From positions 1-5,812 of the forward strand of contig PSRL01000050.1 in assembly GCA_003176035.1 (NCBI GenBank): 5,812 bases of DNA, in the 5' to 3' direction. Shown here piece after piece: positions 1 to 5,812 of the stretch (position 1 is the first letter of the stretch; every line of letters begins with the position of its first letter). The notes under the pieces were generated by a model. That model did no database searches. It was not told the origin of the DNA and saw only the letters and a list, made by a program, of their open reading frames with translations. This DNA is from Verrucomicrobiota bacterium. Lineage in GTDB: Bacteria > Verrucomicrobiota > Verrucomicrobiia > Chthoniobacterales > Xiphinematobacteraceae. A program made the position numbers and the translations under genes.

Positions 1-1850
1 AAACAAGCCTCTCCGGAGACTACCAAGCCGAAGGCCGGAGGGAGACCTTAACCGCAATCCAAAACCGCGAAGCTCGGATCGACAAGCTCGTCTCCGGAGC
101 TGTGATGCCGATCAACTACGATTTCATAGTTCACCTTTGGGCGGAAAGCGAACAGGAATTAATTTCCAAGACGCGTCGAATTGAAACTGCATTTGGGCAA
201 ATGTCAGATGCTCAAAGCTGGACCAGTAACATTTCAACAGAAGCCACGAGCAAAAACATCTGGCTGCAAACCTGGCCTGGCTGGTGCTTCGGGGGGAGCG
301 CCAGCCATCAGGACAAAGGAGATAGCTCGTGGCTCTGTTGCCTACTGCCGATGAGCAGTTCCTTTACCGGACATCTGAATGGAGCGGAAGCCTTATATGA
401 TGGACCAAATAATACCTTAGTTGGCATAAAAACGTTTGTCTCTGAGACCCCACAATTAGCAGCCCTCATTGGAATGAGCCGGGCTGGGAAATCAGCATTT
501 GTCACTGATTTTCTCACACAAACCGACCCCTATTATGATTATACCCTCATTATTGAAGAGGGGCTGACCTATGGGATTTGGACTCAAGCGGTGGGTTCTC
601 AGCCCATTATTATTCGGGATGATGGAGATCTATGCCTCAATTATCTCGATACCCACGGAGCGCCACTCACCACAGAACAGATCAACATGGCCGCGGCTTT
701 AGTCTTAAAACTCTCTGGAATTCCTCAGGATGAAGACAAGCGCATCCTACGCAAAGCGCAAATCACCCAATATATTGAAAAGCTCTATAGCGACTTTGCA
801 GAAAAATGGTTGGAGGATGATCCATCACGCTTGGAAAATGTCGCGCGTCAGGCAATGGCCATTGAGACTTATAAAAGAGCCATGCCTGCGGGATCCACCC
901 TCCTAGCAGCATGGAGTGAATTTCAGACACTCTCCGAAGACGAGAAGCAATCCCGACTTGCCCATTATTCCGTCGGGCAACTCTCCACATTTATCACTGA
1001 TCCGGCGGCAGAACGACTGATCCGCAACATGGCCTACACTTCGTTTAAGCGTGAGGAATATCCGATCCATCTGGAACTCCAACAGCTGATGCTTATGGCG
1101 CCGTTCCCAGAACACGATCGAGATGAAATTAATCAGATCGCAACACTCTTAGCACCCTGGTGTGAACAACAGCTTTTGTGTGGGCATTCTACGCTCGATT
1201 TAAAAGGCAAGTATGCTCATTTCGATCTGACTTATATCCCCGAATCAAACAAAGCTCTCAAAGAAATCGCTGGCTTTCTCATAGCTAACTATGGGCGGCA
1301 ACACATTATTACACTTCCTCGTAGCGCCCGTAAACGAGTCATTTTTGAAGAAGCCTCTCGTACTATCGGTATCAATGGAGGCGAGGAACTGATTCGGGAA
1401 TTCTACGCGCAGCTCTCCAAATTTAGCACGTGGATTATATCAATTGTTCAACAATATCAGCAGTTTAAGGAATCCAAGGTCCGTCCCATTATTTTTGGAA
1501 ATGCCAAGCAGTTCTTTTTCACGCGCATTAACGATCGGCGTGATATTGAAGACCTCGCTCGCGATATCGATCTCTCCCAAGCCGCGCAGGATACTATCTC
1601 CCGGTACCCATTGCCTGAACATCTTGAAGAGATCAATCGCTATAGCTCATTAACCTATTATCATTCGGATTCCAACTCGGCACTTTGCGGAACCATCCAA
1701 AATCGAGCCTCTGCCGAAATGCTTTACTGCGCTTCAAGCACTGGAGCTGATTTTGAACGGCGGGAACGCGAGCTCAGAGCAGCGCCCAATATAGTTGAGG
1801 GAATTCTAGCCAACGCCAAAAAGGTCAATTCCGGAGAAACAGAGGCATGA
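1..1850 (+). CDS. virB4: VirB4-type T4SS ATPase, 5'-truncated by the window edge
   Basis: This is a conjugation/T4SS ATPase of the VirB4/TrbE/TraC family, which sits at the inner membrane and powers pilus assembly and substrate transfer. The frame is open from base 3, giving 615 visible residues; the GTG at 102 and ATG at 105 are internal codons, because no stop lies upstream of them and family members are usually about 800 residues long. Numbered from base 3, a Walker A motif GMSRAGKS lies at residues 157-164 (bases 471-494). It is preceded by the family-typical stretch with FTGHLNGA. A Walker B-like RVIFEEA lies at 445-451 (bases 1335-1355), with glutamate where aspartate is usual. A hydrophobic strand ending in IVQQ near residue 483 fits the conserved Q of the RecA-like core. 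The visible part covers the end of the N-terminal VirB4 domain and the whole ATPase domain. The stop overlaps the next start (ATGA). Family assignment is confident; the subfamily is not resolved. Confidence 0.88.
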   Translation, partial: TSLSGDYQAEGRRETLTAIQNREARIDKLVSGAVMPINYDFIVHLWAESEQELISKTRRIETAFGQMSDAQSWTSNISTEATSKNIWLQTWPGWCFGGSASHQDKGDSSWLCCLLPMSSSFTGHLNGAEALYDGPNNTLVGIKTFVSETPQLAALIGMSRAGKSAFVTDFLTQTDPYYDYTLIIEEGLTYGIWTQAVGSQPIIIRDDGDLCLNYLDTHGAPLTTEQINMAAALVLKLSGIPQDEDKRILRKAQITQYIEKLYSDFAEKWLEDDPSRLENVARQAMAIETYKRAMPAGSTLLAAWSEFQTLSEDEKQSRLAHYSVGQLSTFITDPAAERLIRNMAYTSFKREEYPIHLELQQLMLMAPFPEHDRDEINQIATLLAPWCEQQLLCGHSTLDLKGKYAHFDLTYIPESNKALKEIAGFLIANYGRQHIITLPRSARKRVIFEEASRTIGINGGEELIREFYAQLSKFSTWIISIVQQYQQFKESKVRPIIFGNAKQFFFTRINDRRDIEDLARDIDLSQAAQDTISRYPLPEHLEEINRYSSLTYYHSDSNSALCGTIQNRASAEMLYCASSTGADFERRERELRAAPNIVEGILANAKKVNSGETEA

Positions 1851-2131
1851 AATGGTTAATTCTCATACTTCTTGTCGGGGGAACTGTCGGTTTTTCCTCC
1901 TGTAGCTCTACAACCCCGCCTCGTAGCAAATGGCAGCAGGGTTACAGTGCAGGACAAGCCGACGCTGCAAAACGTCAATACTTCGCTCAACGCAATCTTT
2001 ACAAATACGAATTTGAGCGCAGTCAAAAAAATCCGGGCGTGCGTCGATATTCCTTTGTCATTCCTCCAAATCCTAACGTTTCAGGAGAAAAGCTTGTTCC
2101 TTACACCGTAACTATCCCCGTAGAACAATGA
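1847..2131 (+). CDS. Small predicted lipoprotein of the T4SS cluster (VirB7/TrbH-like position)
   Basis: The 94-residue product starts with MKW, a hydrophobic stretch at about residues 3-16, and then FSSC. This fits a signal peptidase II lipobox with Cys19 (codon 1901-1903) as the lipidated residue, although F at -3 is less usual than L. The mature part is short and polar. It holds a G-Y-x-x-G-x-x-D-A segment, a basic/aromatic middle (KRQYFAQRNLYKYEFER) and a proline-rich, beta-prone end with IPPNPN and a final TIPVEQ. The ATG overlaps the virB4 stop, and the stop overlaps the virB5 start, so it is embedded in the operon. A GGAG lies about 10 bases before the start. Small lipoproteins in T4SS operons are either VirB7/TrbH core subunits or entry-exclusion proteins such as TrbK and Eex. 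The sequence does not decide between these, and I do not recognise a named family. Confidence 0.8.
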   Translation: MKWLILILLVGGTVGFSSCSSTTPPRSKWQQGYSAGQADAAKRQYFAQRNLYKYEFERSQKNPGVRRYSFVIPPNPNVSGEKLVPYTVTIPVEQ

Positions 2132-2940
2132 AACAGATTTCTATTTTCCTGGCAGCCATTACGATTTCTAGTTCCCTTTACGGAAGTGGATGGCCGGTGG
2201 TTGATGCCGGAGCTTTGGCATTTCAGAGTGCAAAAGCACGTTGGGAGGAGATTCAATGGGGAAAGCAATTGTTGTTTCTTGAGAATACTCTCCGAACTAC
2301 ACAGCAACATCTCCAGACAGTAAACTATGTTAAAGCTGCTATTGGAGACCCAAAAGCAGTCGTCGGTGGATACATTGATGCACATACGTTTTCCGGACTG
2401 CTTAACTACAATAATATTCCTCGGACACTTTGGAATATTCAAACACTACTTGCTCGCAGCCGCTATGCTTCCGAAACTCTTCGAGGACTTTATGGCGATG
2501 GGGAAATCGATATCGAGAAGTACGTACGGACAAATTCTTACACTAGCATATCGGCCTTCAGAGACCCCAAAGATCCGCTGAAAAGATATCGAGCAATCGA
2601 AAATGCCTATCAGGAATATGAAAAGAACATCCGAGAAGCTCAAAAACAACGGAGCTTATTAAATCAGCAGATTGCAAATCTTAATTCGCAAGTAAAAGGC
2701 GCTAAAACAGATGCGGAAGTTCAAAAATTACAGGCTTCGCTCCTAGCTTCCCAGACAGCGCTTTCTTCCCTGGATCAGATGGAGGCAAATTCCGCTGAAC
2801 GCCTAAAACTCCTTATGGCGCTCAACGACAATCGAGAAAAAATGGAGCAGGTGGCGTATGCTGAAATCAACCGGCGACTCGACGAAAAGGCTTCGAAGGA
2901 ATCAGCAAAAGCAAGGAAGGAAGCACTTAACCGTAAGTAA
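2128..2940 (+). CDS. VirB5/TrbJ-like secreted T4SS protein
   Basis: The 270-residue product has a signal peptide (MKQ plus a hydrophobic core to about residue 17, probable cleavage after LYG at 17-19). This is followed by WPVVDAGALAFQ, which resembles the conserved start of mature TrbJ/VirB5 proteins (a P-V-x-D-x-x-x-L pattern), and then by long helices. Residues 152-250 are strongly predicted to be coiled coil, rich in Q, N, K and E with heptad-like leucines. The last 20 residues are very rich in K, R, E and A. VirB5-type proteins are periplasmic or pilus-tip subunits involved in pilus assembly and recipient contact; that role is inferred from the family and from the place between VirB4 and VirB6. 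The start overlaps the lipoprotein stop (ATGA at 2128) and lacks a clear Shine-Dalgarno site, suggesting coupled translation. VirB5 families diverge widely, so the call rests on architecture and context as much as on motifs. Confidence 0.75.
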   Translation: MKQISIFLAAITISSSLYGSGWPVVDAGALAFQSAKARWEEIQWGKQLLFLENTLRTTQQHLQTVNYVKAAIGDPKAVVGGYIDAHTFSGLLNYNNIPRTLWNIQTLLARSRYASETLRGLYGDGEIDIEKYVRTNSYTSISAFRDPKDPLKRYRAIENAYQEYEKNIREAQKQRSLLNQQIANLNSQVKGAKTDAEVQKLQASLLASQTALSSLDQMEANSAERLKLLMALNDNREKMEQVAYAEINRRLDEKASKESAKARKEALNRK

Positions 2941-2942
2941 AT

Positions 2943-3893
2943 ATGACATCATATCTACTATTAGCAAATATCTCAGCTTTTGACGTGGGAGTCAATTATC
3001 TCAGAGATCACTTATTCTCTCTTGCGTTTATTCTTATAGTTCTTGGAATATGGGAATCTGCTTGGAAGGGAGGTAACGATCCCAAAGCTATTCTGGGTAT
3101 TCTGCTCAAAACCACTATCATCGTTGTCCTACTTGCCTTCTTTCCAGTAATGATGAAAGGTGGAAAGGAATTTTTTAATGGATTAAAAGAGAGCGTTAAT
3201 TCGGAGACTCAGAATAAATTTAATGAATTATTAGATAGTAAATTACCAGAAGTAGAACCTAAATTTTCAACTATTGGTCCGTATATTGCTTCGCTGATCA
3301 CAGCTTTCTTACAATATTGTGGGACAATTGGTGTCGAAATAGTTAAGCATTTTCAAACATATGCCATCGGTTGCTTGACTGCGGTTTCGCCACTGATGAT
3401 TGGATTGTTGGCACTCAGTTACACACAGGCCATTGGGGTGAGGTTCCTAATGACTTCTTTGTGTGTGGTTATGTGGTCCCTTGGATTTGTTTTTGCAGAT
3501 CTTTTCCTAAGCTATCTAGGCACCAGTGTTTTTGCAGGTATGCTCGCGTCGGGAACAGGTGCTCTGGCAGGAGTCGCTGCTTCAGCATTTAGTTGGCCCG
3601 CAGCCTTGGGAGCTATGCTAGTTGCGTGTCTTGTTCCAACATTTCTTTATATTGCAACCCCAATGGCTATAGCTAAACTCATGGCTGGTGCTAATGCTGG
3701 AACCGCCATGGCATGGGGTGGACTTTCTAACATGGCAAGTGGCGCGCAATATGCCTCACGTGGAAGTGAAGCTATTAAGGGCATGCAAGCCATGCGTGCT
3801 GCTAAACAAGCAACTGGCAAAGAAGCATCCGCTGAAAAAGCATCAACATCAACCGGGGGAACAGTTGAGAGACCACCTAACCCCATTGCATGA
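2943..3893 (+). CDS. VirB6/TrbL-like polytopic inner-membrane T4SS protein
   Basis: The 316-residue product is strongly hydrophobic, with about six or seven membrane segments: near residues 23-41, 50-71, 112-133, 140-160, 165-190, 195-215 and 220-247. A soluble polar loop at about 72-110 separates the first pair from the rest, as is typical of VirB6/TrbL. The C-terminal tail (from about 255) is rich in A, G, S, K and T, with an ATGKEASAEKASTSTGG-like low-complexity stretch, also common in TrbL-type proteins. VirB6 forms the inner-membrane part of the translocation channel. The ATG follows the virB5 stop by 2 bases. A purine-rich AAGGAAGGAAG lies over 20 bases upstream, too far to be a normal ribosome site, so coupling is likely. 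The part encoding the soluble loop (about 3150-3290) is visibly more AT-rich than the rest. It is the last + strand gene before the 369-base break. Confidence 0.85.
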   Translation: MTSYLLLANISAFDVGVNYLRDHLFSLAFILIVLGIWESAWKGGNDPKAILGILLKTTIIVVLLAFFPVMMKGGKEFFNGLKESVNSETQNKFNELLDSKLPEVEPKFSTIGPYIASLITAFLQYCGTIGVEIVKHFQTYAIGCLTAVSPLMIGLLALSYTQAIGVRFLMTSLCVVMWSLGFVFADLFLSYLGTSVFAGMLASGTGALAGVAASAFSWPAALGAMLVACLVPTFLYIATPMAIAKLMAGANAGTAMAWGGLSNMASGAQYASRGSEAIKGMQAMRAAKQATGKEASAEKASTSTGGTVERPPNPIA

Positions 3894-3923
3894 TGGATTT
3901 CTATTTGCGCCGTAAATATGTCT

Positions 3924-4217
3924 TCAAGGTCTATATTCCCGCAGTTTCCTCCTTGCCTCACACATCTGTTCGTCCGCTCTTTTGGCTGCCTCTCTTCCCA
4001 TTGGGTAAGCAGCTTTTTCGGCTTCAGCCCGTTCTCGAGCATCCTTTTCTTTCAGATACGCAACGACCTGAGACTCCTTCGAATTCGAACACACCGATTT
4101 AGTAATGAAAAACGTGGTACCGCTGCTGATTACGGCAACAGCTACAAGAGAAACAATCGAAGAAAATGATATCGTCATGCAGACATAATCAAATGGTGAA
4201 GAAGAGGTTGCAACCAT
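3924..4217 (-). CDS. Antisense small membrane protein with charged helical tail, function unknown
   Basis: This - strand frame fills most of the 369-base interval between virB6 and virB8 and encodes 97 residues. Residues 1-14 are polar. About 15-38 form one hydrophobic segment (ISFSSIVSLVAVAVISS followed by GTTFFI). The rest is highly charged and alanine-rich (KEKDARERAEAEKAAY, then AAKRADEQ and a basic end), predicted helical or coiled coil. This organised layout and the ordinary codon mix favour it over the + strand frames of the same stretch, which read as F/S/R-rich mirror images. The start is the ATG at 4215-4217; an in-frame stop lies 13 codons upstream, and no clear Shine-Dalgarno site is present. 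The ATG at 4176-4178 is an alternative. I recognise no family. It could be an entry-exclusion, regulatory or cargo membrane protein of the element, or a spurious frame. Confidence 0.6.
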   Translation of the reverse strand: MVATSSSPFDYVCMTISFSSIVSLVAVAVISSGTTFFITKSVCSNSKESQVVAYLKEKDARERAEAEKAAYPMGREAAKRADEQMCEARRKLREYRP

Positions 4218-4262
4218 ATTTTTTACGTAGAGCGAGAGTCCCTCGAACCCAATTTAATACTC
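4218..4262. other. 45-base divergent interval between the antisense gene and virB8
   Basis: This short AT-rich spacer separates two divergent starts and is the only place in the window where the + strand genes are not coupled, so it is the most likely site for an internal promoter or operator. It contains a T6 run (4219-4224) and a small inverted repeat, CGAG (4233-4236) and CTCG (4242-4245), around a 5-base loop. On the + strand, TAATAC at 4255-4260 is -10-like but lies only 2 bases before the virB8 ATG, so it is unconvincing. No Shine-Dalgarno site for virB8 is visible. Confidence 0.3.
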
Positions 4263-4282
4263 ATGAGCCGATTTTCTCTTAA
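4254..4282 (-). promoter_or_regulatory. Possible promoter for the antisense small gene
   Basis: Read on the - strand, TTAAGA (4282-4277) and TATTAA (4259-4254) are separated by 17 bases. Each matches the sigma-70-type -35 and -10 consensus at four of six positions. Transcription would start about 30 bases before the ATG at 4217. The element overlaps the start of virB8. The match is weak, and the host's promoter consensus is unknown. Confidence 0.22.
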
Positions 4283-4898
4283 CGCAGTTGACGCTATCAC
4301 AAACAACCGAATCGCTGCGCGTTTGTGGATGATCGTTGCGGCACTGTGCTTGTTAGCAGCGATAGCTTCTCCCTACTTCACTGTTATAGCTATGAAACAA
4401 CAGGAAAAGGTCGTAGTGATCGACCCGTCTGGCACAATAGTTTACAGTCCCCTTTTAGCTTTCAGCGAAGCAGGAGAATTGTGCGCCTATCAGGCAAAGT
4501 TGGCTTGCATGGCTCTGCTTCAGCGTAATCCGGCTGGACCCGACAATCCCGACCTACTTCAAAAACTCTACGTGAAAGAAGCACGCGTTCAGACTGAGGA
4601 GCTGATCAAATCTCAGTCGCAATATTTTACTGATAAGCAAATCCACCAAAAAGTGGAACTTTCCAATATCGATGTTCTTGCGACGAGGAAGTTAAAAGCA
4701 AAAGGCGGAAGCTACGATTCATGGATTGTTCGGGCTCGCGGCAATCTCATTCGGCTTGGAACCTTTGAGGGGCTGCCTATTGAAGAGCCTCATACGTTTT
4801 CGTTAGACATCGAGTTCATCCGCAATCCCGACATCGCTGGCAACGGACTCTTTCCCCTTCTAGTCACTAACATTGCTTATGAGGAGAAGGCATTATGA
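4263..4898 (+). CDS. VirB8-like bitopic T4SS inner-membrane protein
   Basis: The 211-residue product has a short cytoplasmic N-terminus (1-20), one membrane helix at about 21-43 (a run with IVAALCLLAAIA) and a periplasmic domain of about 165 residues. This is the standard layout of VirB8/TrbF, which nucleates core assembly and contacts VirB9, VirB10 and VirB6. The periplasmic part begins with VVVIDPSGTIVYSPL and contains helices (ARVQTEELIKSQSQYF) followed by beta-prone strands with alternating hydrophobics to the end, compatible with the NTF2-like fold of VirB8. Two cysteines (74 and 82) lie in the first periplasmic helix region. The ATG at 4263 is the only usual start codon in frame downstream of a TGA at 4197-4199, before internal ATGs that would delete part of the membrane helix. 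It has no visible ribosome site. The stop overlaps the virB9 start. The assignment rests on topology, length and neighbours. Confidence 0.75.
   Translation: MSRFSLNAVDAITNNRIAARLWMIVAALCLLAAIASPYFTVIAMKQQEKVVVIDPSGTIVYSPLLAFSEAGELCAYQAKLACMALLQRNPAGPDNPDLLQKLYVKEARVQTEELIKSQSQYFTDKQIHQKVELSNIDVLATRKLKAKGGSYDSWIVRARGNLIRLGTFEGLPIEEPHTFSLDIEFIRNPDIAGNGLFPLLVTNIAYEEKAL
4881..4886 (+). promoter_or_regulatory. Strong ribosome binding site for the virB9-like gene
   Basis: GAGGAG (within GAGGAGAAGG) lies 8 bases before the ATG at 4895, inside the end of the virB8-like gene. It is the clearest Shine-Dalgarno match in the window and supports this start, while most other genes here have weak sites. 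Confidence 0.7.
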
Positions 4899-5734
4899 GG
4901 GCCATAATATCCATTCTTGTTGTAGCACTTTTACCGCTGTTTTCAGTTCGGGGAGCTACCTCTATCATTCAAAAACCTTTGGACGAATTCCTCGTCTACG
5001 AAATTCCGACAGCCTGGAAAGCGGGAACTACAACCCTCCTATTTCCCTCTGAAATTTCAGCCCTTTACGGAAAATCCATTGCCACCCAAGAACAGACTAA
5101 CGCCAATTTCCTCATTTCCTTTGTTCCAGGCAATTACTACGTGACCCTTCGGGCCTTAGAAAAAGAAGCCGAAGATTACCTTACCGTCATCTACAACCGG
5201 AAAGCCTACATCTTTCACCTCGTAGCAAGCGATCACCCCTTCAGAACCCTTACGCTCTTTAACCCTGATAAAAATTGGACTGGGCGGGCCGCTATTAGTC
5301 CTTCGCAACTCCTTTCCATTTTAGACAAAGCCAAAGCCTACAGCCTATTTAAAACCCAGCATCCGGATGCCTTGGAGGGAGTGTTACACGTAGCTTCGAA
5401 CATCGAAAATCCCTATCAAGACTTCACCGTTCGCATTAAAAACATCTGGCGCTTTGAAGCACAGGATACCCTTGTCTTCGGCATAGAATTTATAAACCAT
5501 TCCAGCGCCACAATCGGCTATAAACCTCAAGACTTGGCAGTCCGATTGGGGGAACGCATCTACACTCAATCGATTGTAGACGCCTCGGGGTCCATGCCGC
5601 CTCATTCTACAACCCCAGCATACATTGCCATTACAGGCGATGGCTCCGGAGGACGCAACAACCTCGCACCTGATAACAACTGGTCCGTCTTAGTGGTTAA
5701 AGAAAAAGACGCAAGACTTGCGAGCACACCATGA
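4895..5734 (+). CDS. VirB9/TrbG-like periplasmic T4SS core protein
   Basis: The 279-residue product has a signal peptide (MRAI plus a hydrophobic core to about residue 18, cleavage near 20-21). The N-terminal beta domain contains TTTLLFPSEISALYG at about 46-60, recalling the L-x-F-P-x-x-I strand of VirB9/TraK proteins, and a further strand region LTVIYNRKAYIFHLVAS. A linker with ISPSQLLSILDKAKAY leads to a second beta-rich domain (about 175-275) containing IKNIWRFEAQDTLVFGIEF, a GERIYTQ turn and a glycine-rich ITGDGSGGRNN. VirB9 proteins form the outer-membrane core ring with VirB7 lipoprotein and VirB10. The usual VirB9 C-terminal signature (P-x-x-V-F-D-D-G) is not seen, so this may be a separate VirB9/TraK-like subfamily. 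It sits between VirB8-like and VirB10-like genes with ATGA overlaps at both ends, which supports the role. Confidence 0.7.
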   Translation: MRAIISILVVALLPLFSVRGATSIIQKPLDEFLVYEIPTAWKAGTTTLLFPSEISALYGKSIATQEQTNANFLISFVPGNYYVTLRALEKEAEDYLTVIYNRKAYIFHLVASDHPFRTLTLFNPDKNWTGRAAISPSQLLSILDKAKAYSLFKTQHPDALEGVLHVASNIENPYQDFTVRIKNIWRFEAQDTLVFGIEFINHSSATIGYKPQDLAVRLGERIYTQSIVDASGSMPPHSTTPAYIAITGDGSGGRNNLAPDNNWSVLVVKEKDARLASTP

Positions 5735-5812
5735 AAATCGACCTACGCAAAATATCAGAAGGGTTCAAAAAACCATGGGTACGGGGTTTGCTGTTCTTGG
5801 TAGTATTGGCTT
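5731..5812 (+). CDS. Probable VirB10/TrbI-like protein, N-terminus only (cut by window edge)
   Basis: Only the first 27 codons are visible. A short basic cytoplasmic segment (MKIDLRKISEGFKKPWVRG) runs into a hydrophobic stretch (LLFLVVLA) that continues past the edge. This is the N-terminal layout of VirB10/TrbI, a bitopic protein that spans from the inner membrane to the outer-membrane core. The ATG overlaps the stop of the virB9-like gene (ATGA at 5731), and the VirB8-VirB9-VirB10 order is conserved in many T4SS operons. The call therefore rests mainly on position; too little protein is seen for motif evidence. Confidence 0.6.
   Translation, partial: MKIDLRKISEGFKKPWVRGLLFLVVLA

Noticed and set aside
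11..99. Repeated palindrome CTCCGGAG at 11-18 and 92-99
   Set aside because: Both copies lie within the VirB4 coding frame at ordinary Ser-Gly codons and are not part of a longer repeat, so chance is sufficient.
102..107. GTG/ATG as the true start of the VirB4 gene
   Set aside because: The frame is open to the window's left edge, the upstream residues read as normal protein, and the family is usually about 800 residues long, so the gene begins outside the window.
2025..2031. A7 run in the lipoprotein gene as a programmed frameshift site
   Set aside because: The frame continues normally to a stop that overlaps the next gene, and no downstream stem-loop or useful alternative frame was seen.
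2101..2442. - strand frame of 113 codons opposite the VirB5-like gene
   Set aside because: It lies fully opposite two well-supported genes, has no domain-like layout and is best explained as a shadow.
3894..3923. Terminator between the convergent virB6-like and antisense genes
   Set aside because: The 30 bases show no GC-rich inverted repeat followed by a T run on either strand.
3890..4169. Two overlapping + strand frames in the virB6-virB8 gap (starts 3890 and 3918)
   Set aside because: Their products are F/S/R/P-rich without coherent membrane or domain layout and look like mirror images of the charged - strand protein; neither has a convincing ribosome site.

Overview
The window is a run of conjugation-type (VirB/Trb-like) type IV secretion system (T4SS) genes, almost all on the + strand. 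It carries an outer-membrane lipoprotein, signal-peptide proteins and VirB8/9/10-type envelope proteins, so the host is a Gram-negative bacterium. The proteins look divergent from the textbook Agrobacterium VirB and RP4 Trb sets. I cannot name the phylum from sequence alone; a non-proteobacterial host such as a member of the PVC group is only a guess. The DNA is probably an integrative conjugative element or plasmid, but no relaxase, coupling protein, integrase, oriT or replication gene is visible here.

Layout: 1-1850 is the 3' part of a VirB4-type ATPase gene, whose reading frame is already open at the left edge. 1847-2131 is a small predicted lipoprotein in the position of VirB7/TrbH or an entry-exclusion lipoprotein. 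2128-2940 is a VirB5/TrbJ-like secreted coiled-coil protein. 2943-3893 is a VirB6/TrbL-like polytopic inner-membrane protein. 3894-4262 is a 369-base break in the + strand operon. Its best coding candidate is on the - strand (3924-4217), a 97-residue protein with one membrane segment and a charged helical tail. 4263-4898 is a VirB8-like bitopic protein, 4895-5734 a VirB9-like periplasmic protein, and 5731-5812 the first 27 codons of a probable VirB10-like protein that runs off the right edge.

The genes fit one apparatus: VirB4 supplies energy, VirB6 and VirB8 form the inner-membrane platform, VirB9, VirB10 and the lipoprotein form the envelope-spanning core, and VirB5 is the pilus-tip or adhesin subunit. 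Four junctions use ATGA stop/start overlaps (1847, 2128, 4895, 5731) and one has a 2-base gap (2941-2942), which indicates translational coupling. The only break is the virB6-virB8 interval with the antisense gene, and this is the most unusual part of the window. No RNA genes, insertion sequences, CRISPR arrays or convincing terminators were seen.
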